Translations under genes and position numbers: made by a program
Notes under the pieces: generated by a model
The model's input: only the letters and a program-made list of their open reading frames with translations
Database searches by the model: none
What the model was told of the DNA's origin: nothing
Shown here: in pieces, positions 35,283-44,297 of the stretch
Position numbering within the stretch: position 1 is the stretch's first letter
Layout of the letters: the number at the start of each line of letters is the position of its first letter
From: an uncultured Alphaproteobacteria bacterium
GTDB taxonomy: Bacteria > Pseudomonadota > Alphaproteobacteria > Rhizobiales > Rhizobiaceae
Assembly: GCA_929200315.1 (NCBI GenBank)
Contig: CAKMZB010000007.1
Span: forward strand, 58,692 to 104,797
Direction: 5' to 3'
Length of the DNA stretch: 46,106 bases

Positions 35283-38200
35283 TCTGCCGCCTCCAACCAT
35301 TCCACCTTTTCGGCATTTTTGAAGCCCGCAAGCCGCTCGCGCTTGGCGGAGTGGGCGATCTCAACATTGGCTTCCTTGACGTGCCCGTAGCCGCGGACAA
35401 GGTCCGGGTATCGGGCAAGCTCAACCGCAGCGGCGGCGTTTTCGGCATTGTAGTCGCGTTCGATCGTGTCGAGCACCTCTTCAAATTCACCGATCAACTT
35501 CCGCTCCATCTTCCGCTCGCTCGTATAGGAGAAAATGTCGAGGATCGTTCCGCGCAGGAAGCGCAGCTTGGCGAGCCGTGCATAGGCTTTCGCCATCCAC
35601 GGCCCGTATTCCTTCTTGATCAATTCGCCATTCTCGTTGCGCCTGGACAGGAGCGGTGGCGCGAGGTGGTAGGTTACGCGCTCATAGCTCTCAAACGTCG
35701 TGTTGAGTTGCGTGTTGAAGGCTCCGTTGGAGAAGAGCCGCGCAACCTCGTACTCATCCTTGATGGCCATCAATTTGTAGAGCGATTTCGCTACCGTTTC
35801 CGTCAGGTCATCGTTCCCGAGCGCACGAATACGCTCAATGCGGATGGCGAAGCGGTCGGCGTAAGCCTCGTTTTGATAGTCCACCAACCGATCAACGCGG
35901 CGCGCGATGATCTCGTCCAGCGTCTCGGAGATGACATGGTGGTCCAGCTCCTGTTTCGCGGCCGGATTGGCCTGAGGCAGGAGCGACGCATCATGCGCCG
36001 CGACCCGGCCCCATTCGAAGGCAGCGCGGTTCATCGGCACGGCAACGCCGTTCATCTCGATGGCTTTCACCAGCGCCTCATGAGTCAGCGGCAGGCCACC
36101 ATTCTGAAAGGCAAAACCCAGCATGAACATATTGGAGGCAATCGCGTCACCAAAGAGCGCAACGGCCAGTTTTTCTGCTTCCAGAATGCTCGTCCGGTCT
36201 GCTCCTGCCCGCTCAGTCAGCGTTTTGATGATGCGCTGAGTCGGGAAGGAAAAATCCACGTTATGGGTGAATTCGCCGGAGAGCTTTTCATGCGCGTTGA
36301 GCACGACCCTGGTGCGGCCAGGGTCAATGCTGGCGAGCACTTTTTGCGTGGACGCCGTCACCATGTCGCAGCCCAAAATGAGGTCTGCGCCGGACGCGGC
36401 GATACGGATGGAGGAAATCTCCTGCGGCGTCTCAGCAATGCGCAGATGGCTTGCGACTTCGCCGCCCTTCTGCGCCAGACCCGCCATGTCGATGATGGCA
36501 GAACCCTTGCCCTCAAGATGGGCAGCCATGCCGATCACTGCGCCAACGGTGACAACGCCTGTGCCACCAACCCCGGTAACAATGATACCGTAAGAGCCAT
36601 CCAACGTGGGCAATACCGGCAGAGGAATGTCCGGCATCGCAATTTCGCCGGAGACACCCTTACCCTTCTTCAACTTGCCGCCATAGACGGAGACGAAGGA
36701 GGGGCAGAAGCCGTTCACGCAAGAAAAGTCCTTGTTGCAGGCGCTCTGGTCGATCTGGCGCTTGCGGCCAAACTCGGTCTCGACGGCGGCGATAGCGACG
36801 CAGTTGGATTTGCGCCCGCAATCACCACAGCCTTCACAGACCTGCTCGTTGATGAGGATGCGCCGGTCGGGGTCCGGGAAGGTGCCGCGCTTGCGGCGGC
36901 GGCGTTTTTCGCTGGCACAGGTCTGGTCATAGATCATGGCCGTCACGCCCGGCACAGCGGCAAGCTCCCGCTGCACCTTCAAAAGGTCGCTGCGGTGATG
37001 GACCCTGGTGCCGAAGGGCCATGAGATGCCCTCATATTTCTCCGGCTCATCAGTGACGACTTCCAGCCGCTCCACACCCTCGGCATGGACCTGCGCTGCA
37101 ATCTCCCACGGGGTGAGACCGCCCTCATTCGGCTGCCCGCCGGTCATGGCAACAGCATCATTGAAGAGAATCTTGTAGGTGATGTTTGCACCCGCTTTGA
37201 TGGCAGCGCGAATAGCGAGAGCACCGGAATGGTTGTAGGTCCCGTCACCCAGGTTCTGGAAAACGTGGTCGCGGGTGGAGAAGTGGCGTTCACCCACCCA
37301 GTTAACGCCCTCACCACCCATCTGGGTGAAGCCTTCCGTTTCCCGGTCCATCCATTGCACCATGTAATGGCAGCCGATCCCGGCATAAGCGCGGGAACCC
37401 TCCGGAATCACGGTGGAGGAATTGTGCGGACAACCGGCGCAGAAATACGGAACGCGGTTGGCAACGCTTTGGGTGGATTTAAGCACCTCCTGCGCATGGC
37501 GCAGAGCCTTTACACGATTGGCGACCTTGCGATCCTTGGTGATCTTGCTGACGCGTTCGCCGATGGCAATTGCAATCTGGTTGGAATCAAGCGCACCGTG
37601 GATCGGGAACAGCCAATTGGCGTTCTCATCCTTTTTGCCCACAAGCTGCGGGTGGTTCGACACAGAGTAGAGTTCCTCGCGAAGTTGAACTTCGATCAGC
37701 TCGCGCTTCTCCTCCACGATAATGACGAGGTCGAGCCCTTTGGCAAAGGCGCGCAACTCCTTGCGCGACAGCGGCCAGACGCAGCCACATTTATAAAGCC
37801 TGATACCAAGATCGTTGGCACGCACTTCGTCTATACCGAGATCGTCCATCGCCTGACGGACGTCGAGATAGGACTTGCCTGCAGTGATGATGCCAACTTT
37901 GGCGTTCTTGCCGCCCGATGTGATGGTCTTGTTGATGCCGTTTGCGGCAATGTAGTCCTGAACGGCATAGCGCTTGTGGACGTGCAACCGCTCTTCCTGC
38001 GCAAGGATGGCATCATTGGTGCGGATGTTGAGACCGCCTTCAGGGCGGCGGTCGACCTTCGGCTCTTTCAGCATCATGCGCCCCACAGAACCATCAATGA
38101 CGGCAGTGGATTCAATGGTGTCCTTGACGCATTTGATGCCGACCCAGACGCCTGCATAGCGTGACAGGCCGTAGCCGAAGATGCCGTAATCCAGGATCTC

Positions 38201-38878
38201 CTGCACCCCGGCGGGGGAGAGGATCGGGATTTTCAGATCAAGCAGATGGAATTCGCTCTGGTGCGCAGTGGTAGAGGATTCCGCAGTATGGTCGTCCCCC
38301 ATTAAGAGCAGCACACCACCATTCTTAGACGTGCCGGCAAGGTTAGCGTGACGGAAGACATCGCCAGAACGGTCCACCCCCGGGCCCTTGCCGTACCACA
38401 CGCCGAAGACGCCATCGAAGCGGCCTTCACCGCGAATCTCCGCCTGCTGGGTGCCCCAGATCGCAGTGGCGGCAAGGTCTTCATTAAGGCCCGGCTCGAA
38501 AACGATGTCGCTTGCGGTGAGGCGCTTCTGCTCTTTCCAGAGCGCAAGATCGAGCCCACCAATGGGAGAACCGCGATAGCCGGAGACATAACCGGCGGTG
38601 TTGAGCCCTGCCCGACGGTCGCGCTCCTTCTGCATCATCATGAGGCGGGCAACCGCCTGCGTGCCCGTGATGAAAACGCTCTTGGTGTTCAGATCATACT
38701 TGTCGGACAGATCGACCGACTGCAGTTTCACCTGCAGGTCTGAACCGGCGGGTTTTACCGCCCGCCCCTTTTGGGCCGAAACTTTTTTCCTGGAGTTTGT
38801 GGCTTTCGCACGGACGCTCGCTGCTCTGGAACCTGACCTTTTCTTAGTGGGTGTCTTCGTCGGTCCATTCGTCGTCAT
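35279..38878 (-). CDS. Fused indolepyruvate ferredoxin oxidoreductase (IorA-IorB type)
   Basis: This 1199-residue single chain decarboxylates 2-oxoacids such as indolepyruvate or phenylpyruvate to acyl-CoA, reducing ferredoxin. After a very basic 45-residue N-terminal stretch come the alpha-type domain (FITGTQAVARLMMMQ, AGYVSGYRGSPIGGLD) and the TPP region (FCAGCPHNSSTV, GIGCHYMVQWM, NLGDGTYNHSGALAIRAA). A ferredoxin-like cluster CEGCGDCGRKSNC lies near residue 681, and the gamma domain starts at IIVTGVGGTGVVTVGAVIG. Known aerobic examples work in aromatic amino acid breakdown. It begins the minus-strand cluster with ECH, acyl-CoA synthetase and liv genes. Confidence 0.92.
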   Translation of the reverse strand: MTTNGPTKTPTKKRSGSRAASVRAKATNSRKKVSAQKGRAVKPAGSDLQVKLQSVDLSDKYDLNTKSVFITGTQAVARLMMMQKERDRRAGLNTAGYVSGYRGSPIGGLDLALWKEQKRLTASDIVFEPGLNEDLAATAIWGTQQAEIRGEGRFDGVFGVWYGKGPGVDRSGDVFRHANLAGTSKNGGVLLLMGDDHTAESSTTAHQSEFHLLDLKIPILSPAGVQEILDYGIFGYGLSRYAGVWVGIKCVKDTIESTAVIDGSVGRMMLKEPKVDRRPEGGLNIRTNDAILAQEERLHVHKRYAVQDYIAANGINKTITSGGKNAKVGIITAGKSYLDVRQAMDDLGIDEVRANDLGIRLYKCGCVWPLSRKELRAFAKGLDLVIIVEEKRELIEVQLREELYSVSNHPQLVGKKDENANWLFPIHGALDSNQIAIAIGERVSKITKDRKVANRVKALRHAQEVLKSTQSVANRVPYFCAGCPHNSSTVIPEGSRAYAGIGCHYMVQWMDRETEGFTQMGGEGVNWVGERHFSTRDHVFQNLGDGTYNHSGALAIRAAIKAGANITYKILFNDAVAMTGGQPNEGGLTPWEIAAQVHAEGVERLEVVTDEPEKYEGISWPFGTRVHHRSDLLKVQRELAAVPGVTAMIYDQTCASEKRRRRKRGTFPDPDRRILINEQVCEGCGDCGRKSNCVAIAAVETEFGRKRQIDQSACNKDFSCVNGFCPSFVSVYGGKLKKGKGVSGEIAMPDIPLPVLPTLDGSYGIIVTGVGGTGVVTVGAVIGMAAHLEGKGSAIIDMAGLAQKGGEVASHLRIAETPQEISSIRIAASGADLILGCDMVTASTQKVLASIDPGRTRVVLNAHEKLSGEFTHNVDFSFPTQRIIKTLTERAGADRTSILEAEKLAVALFGDAIASNMFMLGFAFQNGGLPLTHEALVKAIEMNGVAVPMNRAAFEWGRVAAHDASLLPQANPAAKQELDHHVISETLDEIIARRVDRLVDYQNEAYADRFAIRIERIRALGNDDLTETVAKSLYKLMAIKDEYEVARLFSNGAFNTQLNTTFESYERVTYHLAPPLLSRRNENGELIKKEYGPWMAKAYARLAKLRFLRGTILDIFSYTSERKMERKLIGEFEEVLDTIERDYNAENAAAAVELARYPDLVRGYGHVKEANVEIAHSAKRERLAGFKNAEKVEWLEAAE

Positions 38879-39001
38879 GACGATGCGGCGCCTCCTTTAT
38901 GTTTTAACGTTGTGCAGCTACTGACTGCGCTGTTTCAAGTTTCCGCCCGGCGGATGCGAGCGTCAAGGCCCTGCCCCGAGGAGCAGGGGATAAGTGTCGC
39001 G

Positions 39002-41659
39002 CTAAAAGCTCAGCGAAATGTCGCGGTGACCAGACTGGCAGGACGCCACATCAAGCGCGGCGCTGCGAGTCAGGCGGTCCTGCTGGCGTAAGCCCACCGT
39101 GCCGCGCATGGCAACTTCGTACTCATCAAGCGCCTCAGCAAATTCCGGCGTCACGGCAGCACGCCATGCAGCCTGACGCTCATAGAGCGCACGAGCCTCG
39201 GCAAGGTCCGCCTGCCACATCTCCGCGCGCGGACGGCCACGGCGCAATTCACGCCGCACCTTGGTGAGCGCGGATTTGACCTGGCTCATGCCATCAACTC
39301 TGCCAACCTGGTCGGTAAAGTCTTTGACGATATCGGACTTCGCACGACCCTCGGCTGCTGCGATCTGCGCAGTGAGATTGTTGAAACCCTCCTGGAGAGC
39401 AGCAAAAGCCTCGCCCCCGGCCAGAACGTCCTTCAACTGAAGCACATCATTATAGGCCCCGTCAGCGGCGCGACGGAAATTGCCGCGTTCGCGCGCTTCT
39501 GTGCCCGTGAGCTCAGCAAAAGCCTTGCGGGTGTCTTCCCAATCGGCCGGGATCTGCGCAAGCAATTCATCACGCTCGGCAATCTGTGTGTCGATACGGG
39601 TCTGCATGCGTGCGCGAGCATCGGCATTTTCATCACCGCGCAAGCGGGAGGCGCGGGTTTCCAAATCATCAATCTGCGCCTGAATCACGCGAGCATCGCG
39701 CTCAAGACCGCGCACGAGCGTGTGGACAGGGCGGTAGTCGCCAGCTTCACGGGTAACGACGGCTTCCGCTTCCTTGGCGTTGCGCAGCGTCTGACGAGCC
39801 ACCTCGATGCCTTCAAACGTGTTCTCAAGCCGCTCACGCTGTGCTGACGGCAGGAAAGAAGCGTCCACAGCGCGGATGCGGTTGACCGCTGCATCAAGCT
39901 CCGCCGTATCGGCAACGATGCGGCCATAGACATATTCTTCAACGCAATATTGTAGCCGCGGATTGCGCGGCGGCGGTGCTGTTTCAGAAAGCAGGCTCAC
40001 GCGGTTTGGCAAGTAGTTCACCAGCGCGGGATAGTAGGCGACGATGCCGAGCGCCACGATCTGCAACGCGATGAAGCCGATGACGCCGCGATACATGTCC
40101 AGCGTTTTCACCACCGCTGGCGCGACCCCTCGTAGATAGAAGAGTGCAAAGCCGAAGGGCGGCGTCAGGAATGATGTCTGGATGTTTAGACCAATCATCA
40201 CGCCCAGCCACACGGCGGTCACGTTGGCGGAGGGATCAGCCAGCAGGATCGGCGCCATGATCGGCACCACCACCACGGCGATCTCGATGAAATCAAGAAA
40301 GAAGCCGAGGACAAACATGATCAGCATGACGACCAGGAACTTCGACCAGAAGCCGCCGGGAATACCTTCCAGGAAGTGCTTCACCAGCTCCTCACCGCCA
40401 AACGCACGGAAGGCGGCGGTGAGCATGGCGGCCCCCAGCAGGATAATGAAGACAAGAGAGGTGGCCTTCGCCGTCTCGATCATCACATCCTGTAGCGTAT
40501 TGGCAATTTTATAGGCGCGGACGGCCGACCATATGATCGACCCGATCAGAACAAGCGAAGCGATGCTTGCCGCAATCACCGCCATGACATCGGTCGTTGT
40601 AGTGAGGTTCTTAATGTTGGTGTTAAAATTGGCAACGAGCAACGCGACTACAATGACCGAGCCCAGCGCGAGAATGGCTGGCGTATAGGCGTTGGACTGA
40701 CCCTCTTTCAGCCGGTAGCCAGACATGAGCAACGCACCCGCCGCACCAATGGCACCGGCCTGATTCACCGTTGCAACACCGGCAAGGATCGAACCCAGCA
40801 CCAAGAAGATCAACGCCAGCGGCGGCACCAACACGATGCCAAGCTGCTTCCAGAAAGTCGCATCCAGACCATCCTTATTGCGGACCGGTGGGGCCTTTTT
40901 GGGGAAGATCAGCGCTGTGGTCAAAATATAGACCATGTAGAGCGCGACCAACAGCAGGCCCGGAACCAGCGCGCCGAGGAACATTTCGCCCGCTGAGGTG
41001 GATGTCACATCAAAGGGCGACGGCATTGTCAGTTCACCTGTGGAGGCCTTGTAGAGCGCCTTGCGGGTGGTGGACGCCTGATCCGTTGCGGCCGCGAGCT
41101 GGTCGGCCAGAATGATGAGCACGATGGAGGGCGGAATGATCTGCCCAAGCGTGCCGGATGCTGCGATGGTGCCGGTTGCCAGCGAGGGCGAATAATTGTT
41201 GCGCAACATAGCCGGCAACGAGATGAGGCCCATAGCCACAACCGTTGCACCAACAATGCCGGTGGTTGCAGCGAGCAGCGCGCCAACGAAGACGACTGAA
41301 ATGCCCAAGCCACCGGGGACTGGGCCAAAGAGCTTGGCCATGGTCATTAGCAAATCTTCAGCGATCTTGGAGCGCTGGAGCATGATGCCCATGAAGATAA
41401 AGAGCGGAATGGCAATGAGCGTATCTCGCTCCACCTCCCAATAGATGCCCCTTAAATTCGTAACCCCAGCAGACAGCCATTGCGACGGCCCCCCTTGATG
41501 GAAATAGGCATCCATGCCCCCGCCAAAGACCGCGCCAGCCAGGGCGGCGGCGGCGATTGAAACAATGGCGGCACCGGGCAGCGCGAAGGCCACCGGATAA
41601 CCTGAGCCAAGTGCCGTCGCCATGACGACCAAGAGAAGGGCAAGAAAGAGATATTCCAT
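39002..41659 (-). CDS. dctM: TRAP transporter large permease DctM with long C-terminal tail
   Basis: The first ~557 residues form a normal large TRAP permease with about 12 hydrophobic helices (LALLLVVMATALGSGYPVAF, PLFIFMGIMLQRSKIAEDLL, TGTIAASGTLGQIIPPSIVL, LGFFLDFIEIAVVVVPIMAP). Residues ~240-400 include an enlarged loop and extra hydrophobic segments. From about 558 to 885 a soluble, charged, coiled-coil-like domain (LERDARVIQAQIDDLETRAS, AEGRAKSDIVKDFTDQVGR) is fused on. Ordinary DctM proteins end near 430-450 residues. It moves the substrate with sodium together with DctQ and DctP, and starts 18 bases after dctQ. Confidence 0.9.
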   Translation of the reverse strand: MEYLFLALLLVVMATALGSGYPVAFALPGAAIVSIAAAALAGAVFGGGMDAYFHQGGPSQWLSAGVTNLRGIYWEVERDTLIAIPLFIFMGIMLQRSKIAEDLLMTMAKLFGPVPGGLGISVVFVGALLAATTGIVGATVVAMGLISLPAMLRNNYSPSLATGTIAASGTLGQIIPPSIVLIILADQLAAATDQASTTRKALYKASTGELTMPSPFDVTSTSAGEMFLGALVPGLLLVALYMVYILTTALIFPKKAPPVRNKDGLDATFWKQLGIVLVPPLALIFLVLGSILAGVATVNQAGAIGAAGALLMSGYRLKEGQSNAYTPAILALGSVIVVALLVANFNTNIKNLTTTTDVMAVIAASIASLVLIGSIIWSAVRAYKIANTLQDVMIETAKATSLVFIILLGAAMLTAAFRAFGGEELVKHFLEGIPGGFWSKFLVVMLIMFVLGFFLDFIEIAVVVVPIMAPILLADPSANVTAVWLGVMIGLNIQTSFLTPPFGFALFYLRGVAPAVVKTLDMYRGVIGFIALQIVALGIVAYYPALVNYLPNRVSLLSETAPPPRNPRLQYCVEEYVYGRIVADTAELDAAVNRIRAVDASFLPSAQRERLENTFEGIEVARQTLRNAKEAEAVVTREAGDYRPVHTLVRGLERDARVIQAQIDDLETRASRLRGDENADARARMQTRIDTQIAERDELLAQIPADWEDTRKAFAELTGTEARERGNFRRAADGAYNDVLQLKDVLAGGEAFAALQEGFNNLTAQIAAAEGRAKSDIVKDFTDQVGRVDGMSQVKSALTKVRRELRRGRPRAEMWQADLAEARALYERQAAWRAAVTPEFAEALDEYEVAMRGTVGLRQQDRLTRSAALDVASCQSGHRDISLSF

Positions 41660-41677
41660 GTCGAGGTGCCCTTAGTC

Positions 41678-42727
41678 CTAATGCGTCGCAGCTTCAGCGC
41701 GGTCGAGCCGTGTGCCAGGCTCATCGCGCCAGTCGGCGATGGATTCCATGAGATAGCTGGTGAACTGGACCAGCATGGTAACGGCGAAGACGCCGAGGAA
41801 AGCGGCCATGAAATATTTCAGGTAAAGTCCAAAGCCGGACTGCGAAACCTCGAAATTGGCGACCGAGCCGTAAATGACAGCGGATTGGCCAGCAAAGCCG
41901 ATGATGATGATGGTCCAGCAAAGAACGATACCCAGCAGCAGCGTGCCGAGCGTGTTCACGCGCCCCTTCGCGCGGTTTCTCATCCCGGCATAGAAGATGT
42001 CGACCCGCACATGACCCTCTTCCAACAGCGTATAGGCTGAGGCGAAGAGGAAGAGCGCTGCGTACCAAAAGCGCACGAGGTCACCCATGAAGGCCTGCTC
42101 GTAAGAGAAAATGAAACGGGTGATGACGATCAGCAATTCGGCCGCAACGATCATAAGTGTCAACCAATGGAAACCGAGGGTGCGCACGAAGCGAGAGACG
42201 ATAACCGCAATGATAGCGAGGGGAACGTGGACATAGGGCCCGCGGAACTGCGAACGCCCGAGGTTCCGCGTCAAGTCCTCGCCCACCACAGCATCGAGCA
42301 CGCCTTCAACGCGAAGCGCCGAAATTATTGCGTCGCCAATACCGACAAACAGTACGACAAAGAAACAAGCCCGCACCAGAGCGAGGTTGAAGTCACTAAT
42401 CGTCTTCGCGTCGTGGCGAAGCGTGTTCATCCGCGACCGTGTGGTCAGCAACCAGCCGCCTGCAATCGCCAGCAGATAAATACCGACCTGAACGACGGCG
42501 AGCATACCTCCACCTGACAGAACCGTCGCAATACCAGGCCAGTCATAGGAGATGGTGAGAACGGCGTTGATAAAGAAAGCGACAAGGGCGAAGAGCATCG
42601 ACCAACCGAAAAAGCGCCAGAACAGTGTTGTTGCGTCGCCCGGATGAGCCGGGCCGTCACCGCCATGAACGACAGTGTCATGGTCCGTGTGCCCCATGGG
42701 TAAGACGCTGGTCTTCGGGTCGCTCAT
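41678..42727 (-). CDS. dctQ: TRAP transporter small permease DctQ (enlarged)
   Basis: At 349 residues this is about twice the usual DctQ length. The C-terminal part (LVRFWYAALFLFASAYTLLEEGHVRVDIFYAGM) is a typical DctQ, with the conserved EEGHVRVD. The N-terminal half adds further helices (WSMLFALVAFFINAVLTISY, MLAVVQVGIYLLAIAGGWLL and an AIIAVIVSRFV region). It bridges the large permease and the binding protein. Operon position between dctP and dctM supports the call. A 220-base gap separates it from the dctP stop, with a terminator-like hairpin in between. Confidence 0.9.
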   Translation of the reverse strand: MSDPKTSVLPMGHTDHDTVVHGGDGPAHPGDATTLFWRFFGWSMLFALVAFFINAVLTISYDWPGIATVLSGGGMLAVVQVGIYLLAIAGGWLLTTRSRMNTLRHDAKTISDFNLALVRACFFVVLFVGIGDAIISALRVEGVLDAVVGEDLTRNLGRSQFRGPYVHVPLAIIAVIVSRFVRTLGFHWLTLMIVAAELLIVITRFIFSYEQAFMGDLVRFWYAALFLFASAYTLLEEGHVRVDIFYAGMRNRAKGRVNTLGTLLLGIVLCWTIIIIGFAGQSAVIYGSVANFEVSQSGFGLYLKYFMAAFLGVFAVTMLVQFTSYLMESIADWRDEPGTRLDRAEAATH

Positions 42728-42900
42728 TATCCCCCCTCAAGGCCCGCCCTGGCAAACCTCAATTGCAACGCCTCGCGCCGCAACCTCCAAACTCACAACC
42801 GGCACGCTCTCCACACCGCGCCGGTGAAAAAAATCGCCCAAACGCTGATCAAGTCAGCCTTGAAGCGCGCAGATGCGCTTCCCCGCTTTGGGCTGCGGGC

Positions 42901-42936
42901 AAGGAAAAAGGGGCGGACCTTACGGTCCGCCCCTTT
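42901..42936 (-). terminator. Intrinsic terminator after dctP
   Basis: AAAGGGGCGGACC (42907-42919) pairs perfectly with GGTCCGCCCCTTT (42924-42936) around four bases, and on the minus strand TTTTTCC follows. Located 12 bases after dctP, it should stop most transcription, with some reading through to dctQM. This fits the usual excess of binding protein. The rest of 42728-42900 shows no gene. Confidence 0.88.
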
Positions 42937-42947
42937 CAACCGCTTTC

Positions 42948-44042
42948 TTACTCGATACCGAGTGCGTTGTTGCGCTTGATGGAGTAGGAAATATCCGACT
43001 TGGCCATCCAGGAACCAATTTCCTGGCGGGCAGCCGCGTGGGAGTCCAGGATCTTGGCAGCCAGCGGAGAATGATCGCGAGCTTCCTCAAACACTTCCTG
43101 CGCAGCATCGGCGAAGGACTGGTACACATCGTCGTTGAACTCACGCAGCTCAACACCGTTTTCGTTGATGAGACGTGCGAGATATTCACCGTTGTTGGCG
43201 TTGGTTTCAGCCATCGTGCGGGAATTTTCCTCGTTCGCCGCTGCCTGAATGATCGCCTGATCGACACCATCCAGGGAATCCCACCAAGCCTTGTTCATGC
43301 CGAGGGCCAGCTGCGCGCCGGGCTCGTGCATGCCGGGGAAGTAGTAATACTTCGCAGCTTCGTAGAACTTCATGAAGTAGTCGTTATAGGGACCAACCCA
43401 CTCGGTGGCGTCAATGGCGCCAGAGGTGAGGTTTTCATAGATCTGGCCACCCGGCAGAGACACAGGGGATGCGCCCAGTTTCGCCATGACGTCACCGCCC
43501 TGGCCTGGAATACGCATTTTCAGACCTTTGAGGTCATCAGCGGAGTTGATCTCTTTGTTGAACCAGCCGCCCATCTGCACGCCGGTGTTACCAGCGGCAA
43601 AGTTTTTCAGGCCGAATTCAGCAGCAAGCTCGTCCCACAATTCCTGACCGCCACCGTATTTAATCCAGGCATCCATTTCCGTGTAGGTGAGACCGAAAGG
43701 AATAGCGGTGAACGGAGACCAGCCAGCGTGCTTGCCTTTCCAGTAATAGTCGGCAGCCATGTAGGCCTGCGAGTTACCGGAAGCGACTTCGTCAAACGAG
43801 TCAAAGGCGCCAACGCGCTCGCCAGCGGCAAAGTATTTGGTTTCAATACGGCCGTCCGTCAGCTCGGTGATGCGAGCAGCAAGACGCTGTGCCGGCAGAC
43901 CCAGACCCGGGAAATCCCGCGGCCAGGTGGAAACGATCGCCATTTCCTTGCGACCCTGAGAAAGCGCCGGAGTGGCGAGCGTTGCTGCGCCAGCGGCTGC
44001 GCCGGTCAGACCGGCCTTTTTGATAAATGAACGTCTGTCCAT
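42948..44042 (-). CDS. dctP: TRAP substrate-binding protein DctP (TakP-like)
   Basis: The 364-residue protein starts with a twin-arginine signal (MDRRSFIKKAGLTGAAAGAA, cleavage after ALSQ). Body motifs RIPGQGGDVMAKLGASPVSL, then PGGQIYENLTSGAIDATEWV and GPYNDYF resemble the TakP/FcbT1-type binding proteins, several of which bind 2-oxoacids or other monocarboxylates with a cation. The substrate here is inferred, not shown. ATG 44042 was chosen because GGGAG precedes it and the Tat motif begins there; a frame extends further upstream to 44111. Transcription probably starts in the region with the 14-bp palindrome. Confidence 0.92.
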   Translation of the reverse strand: MDRRSFIKKAGLTGAAAGAATLATPALSQGRKEMAIVSTWPRDFPGLGLPAQRLAARITELTDGRIETKYFAAGERVGAFDSFDEVASGNSQAYMAADYYWKGKHAGWSPFTAIPFGLTYTEMDAWIKYGGGQELWDELAAEFGLKNFAAGNTGVQMGGWFNKEINSADDLKGLKMRIPGQGGDVMAKLGASPVSLPGGQIYENLTSGAIDATEWVGPYNDYFMKFYEAAKYYYFPGMHEPGAQLALGMNKAWWDSLDGVDQAIIQAAANEENSRTMAETNANNGEYLARLINENGVELREFNDDVYQSFADAAQEVFEEARDHSPLAAKILDSHAAARQEIGSWMAKSDISYSIKRNNALGIE

Positions 44043-44191
44043 GAATAAACTCCCAATTGCGCGGCACATGCCGCCTCCCTGCTCCACCTGAAAGTGGGGC
44101 GTTAAACGCACTTGATATTGCAGCCGGCGGGTCTCCCCCAGGCCGTGCGGTAGTTTTGCTTAGCATCGCTGAGCGCATGTGTGTAGGGGCC

Positions 44192-44205
44192 TTGGTTGCA
44201 ACCAA
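44192..44205. promoter_or_regulatory. 14-bp perfect palindrome, candidate operator
   Basis: TTGGTTGCAACCAA is self-complementary over all 14 bases. It lies midway in the 255-base gap between the divergent dctP and the C26/nitrile hydratase operon, which otherwise has no gene. Even-spaced palindromes of this type are common operators of LacI- and GntR-family regulators of transport operons. No regulator gene is in the window. Confidence 0.5.
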
Positions 44206-44297
44206 CGTCTTAGCGTTCACATAAGGTTTATGGACGGGAGAAGGTCTTACAGCTACGTTTTGCGACCAGATCAAAAGCGTGTTGCGAACATCTTGCC

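Noticed and set aside
35351-37024. A 557-codon plus-strand open frame opposite the indolepyruvate ferredoxin oxidoreductase.
   Set aside because: Same cause: the opposite strand of a long, biased coding region. No start signal and no recognisable domain.
38945-38995. CCCTGC / GCAGGG hairpin between the dctM stop and the oxidoreductase start, considered a dctM terminator.
   Set aside because: Only six pairs with a loose loop and no T-run on either strand; too weak to annotate.
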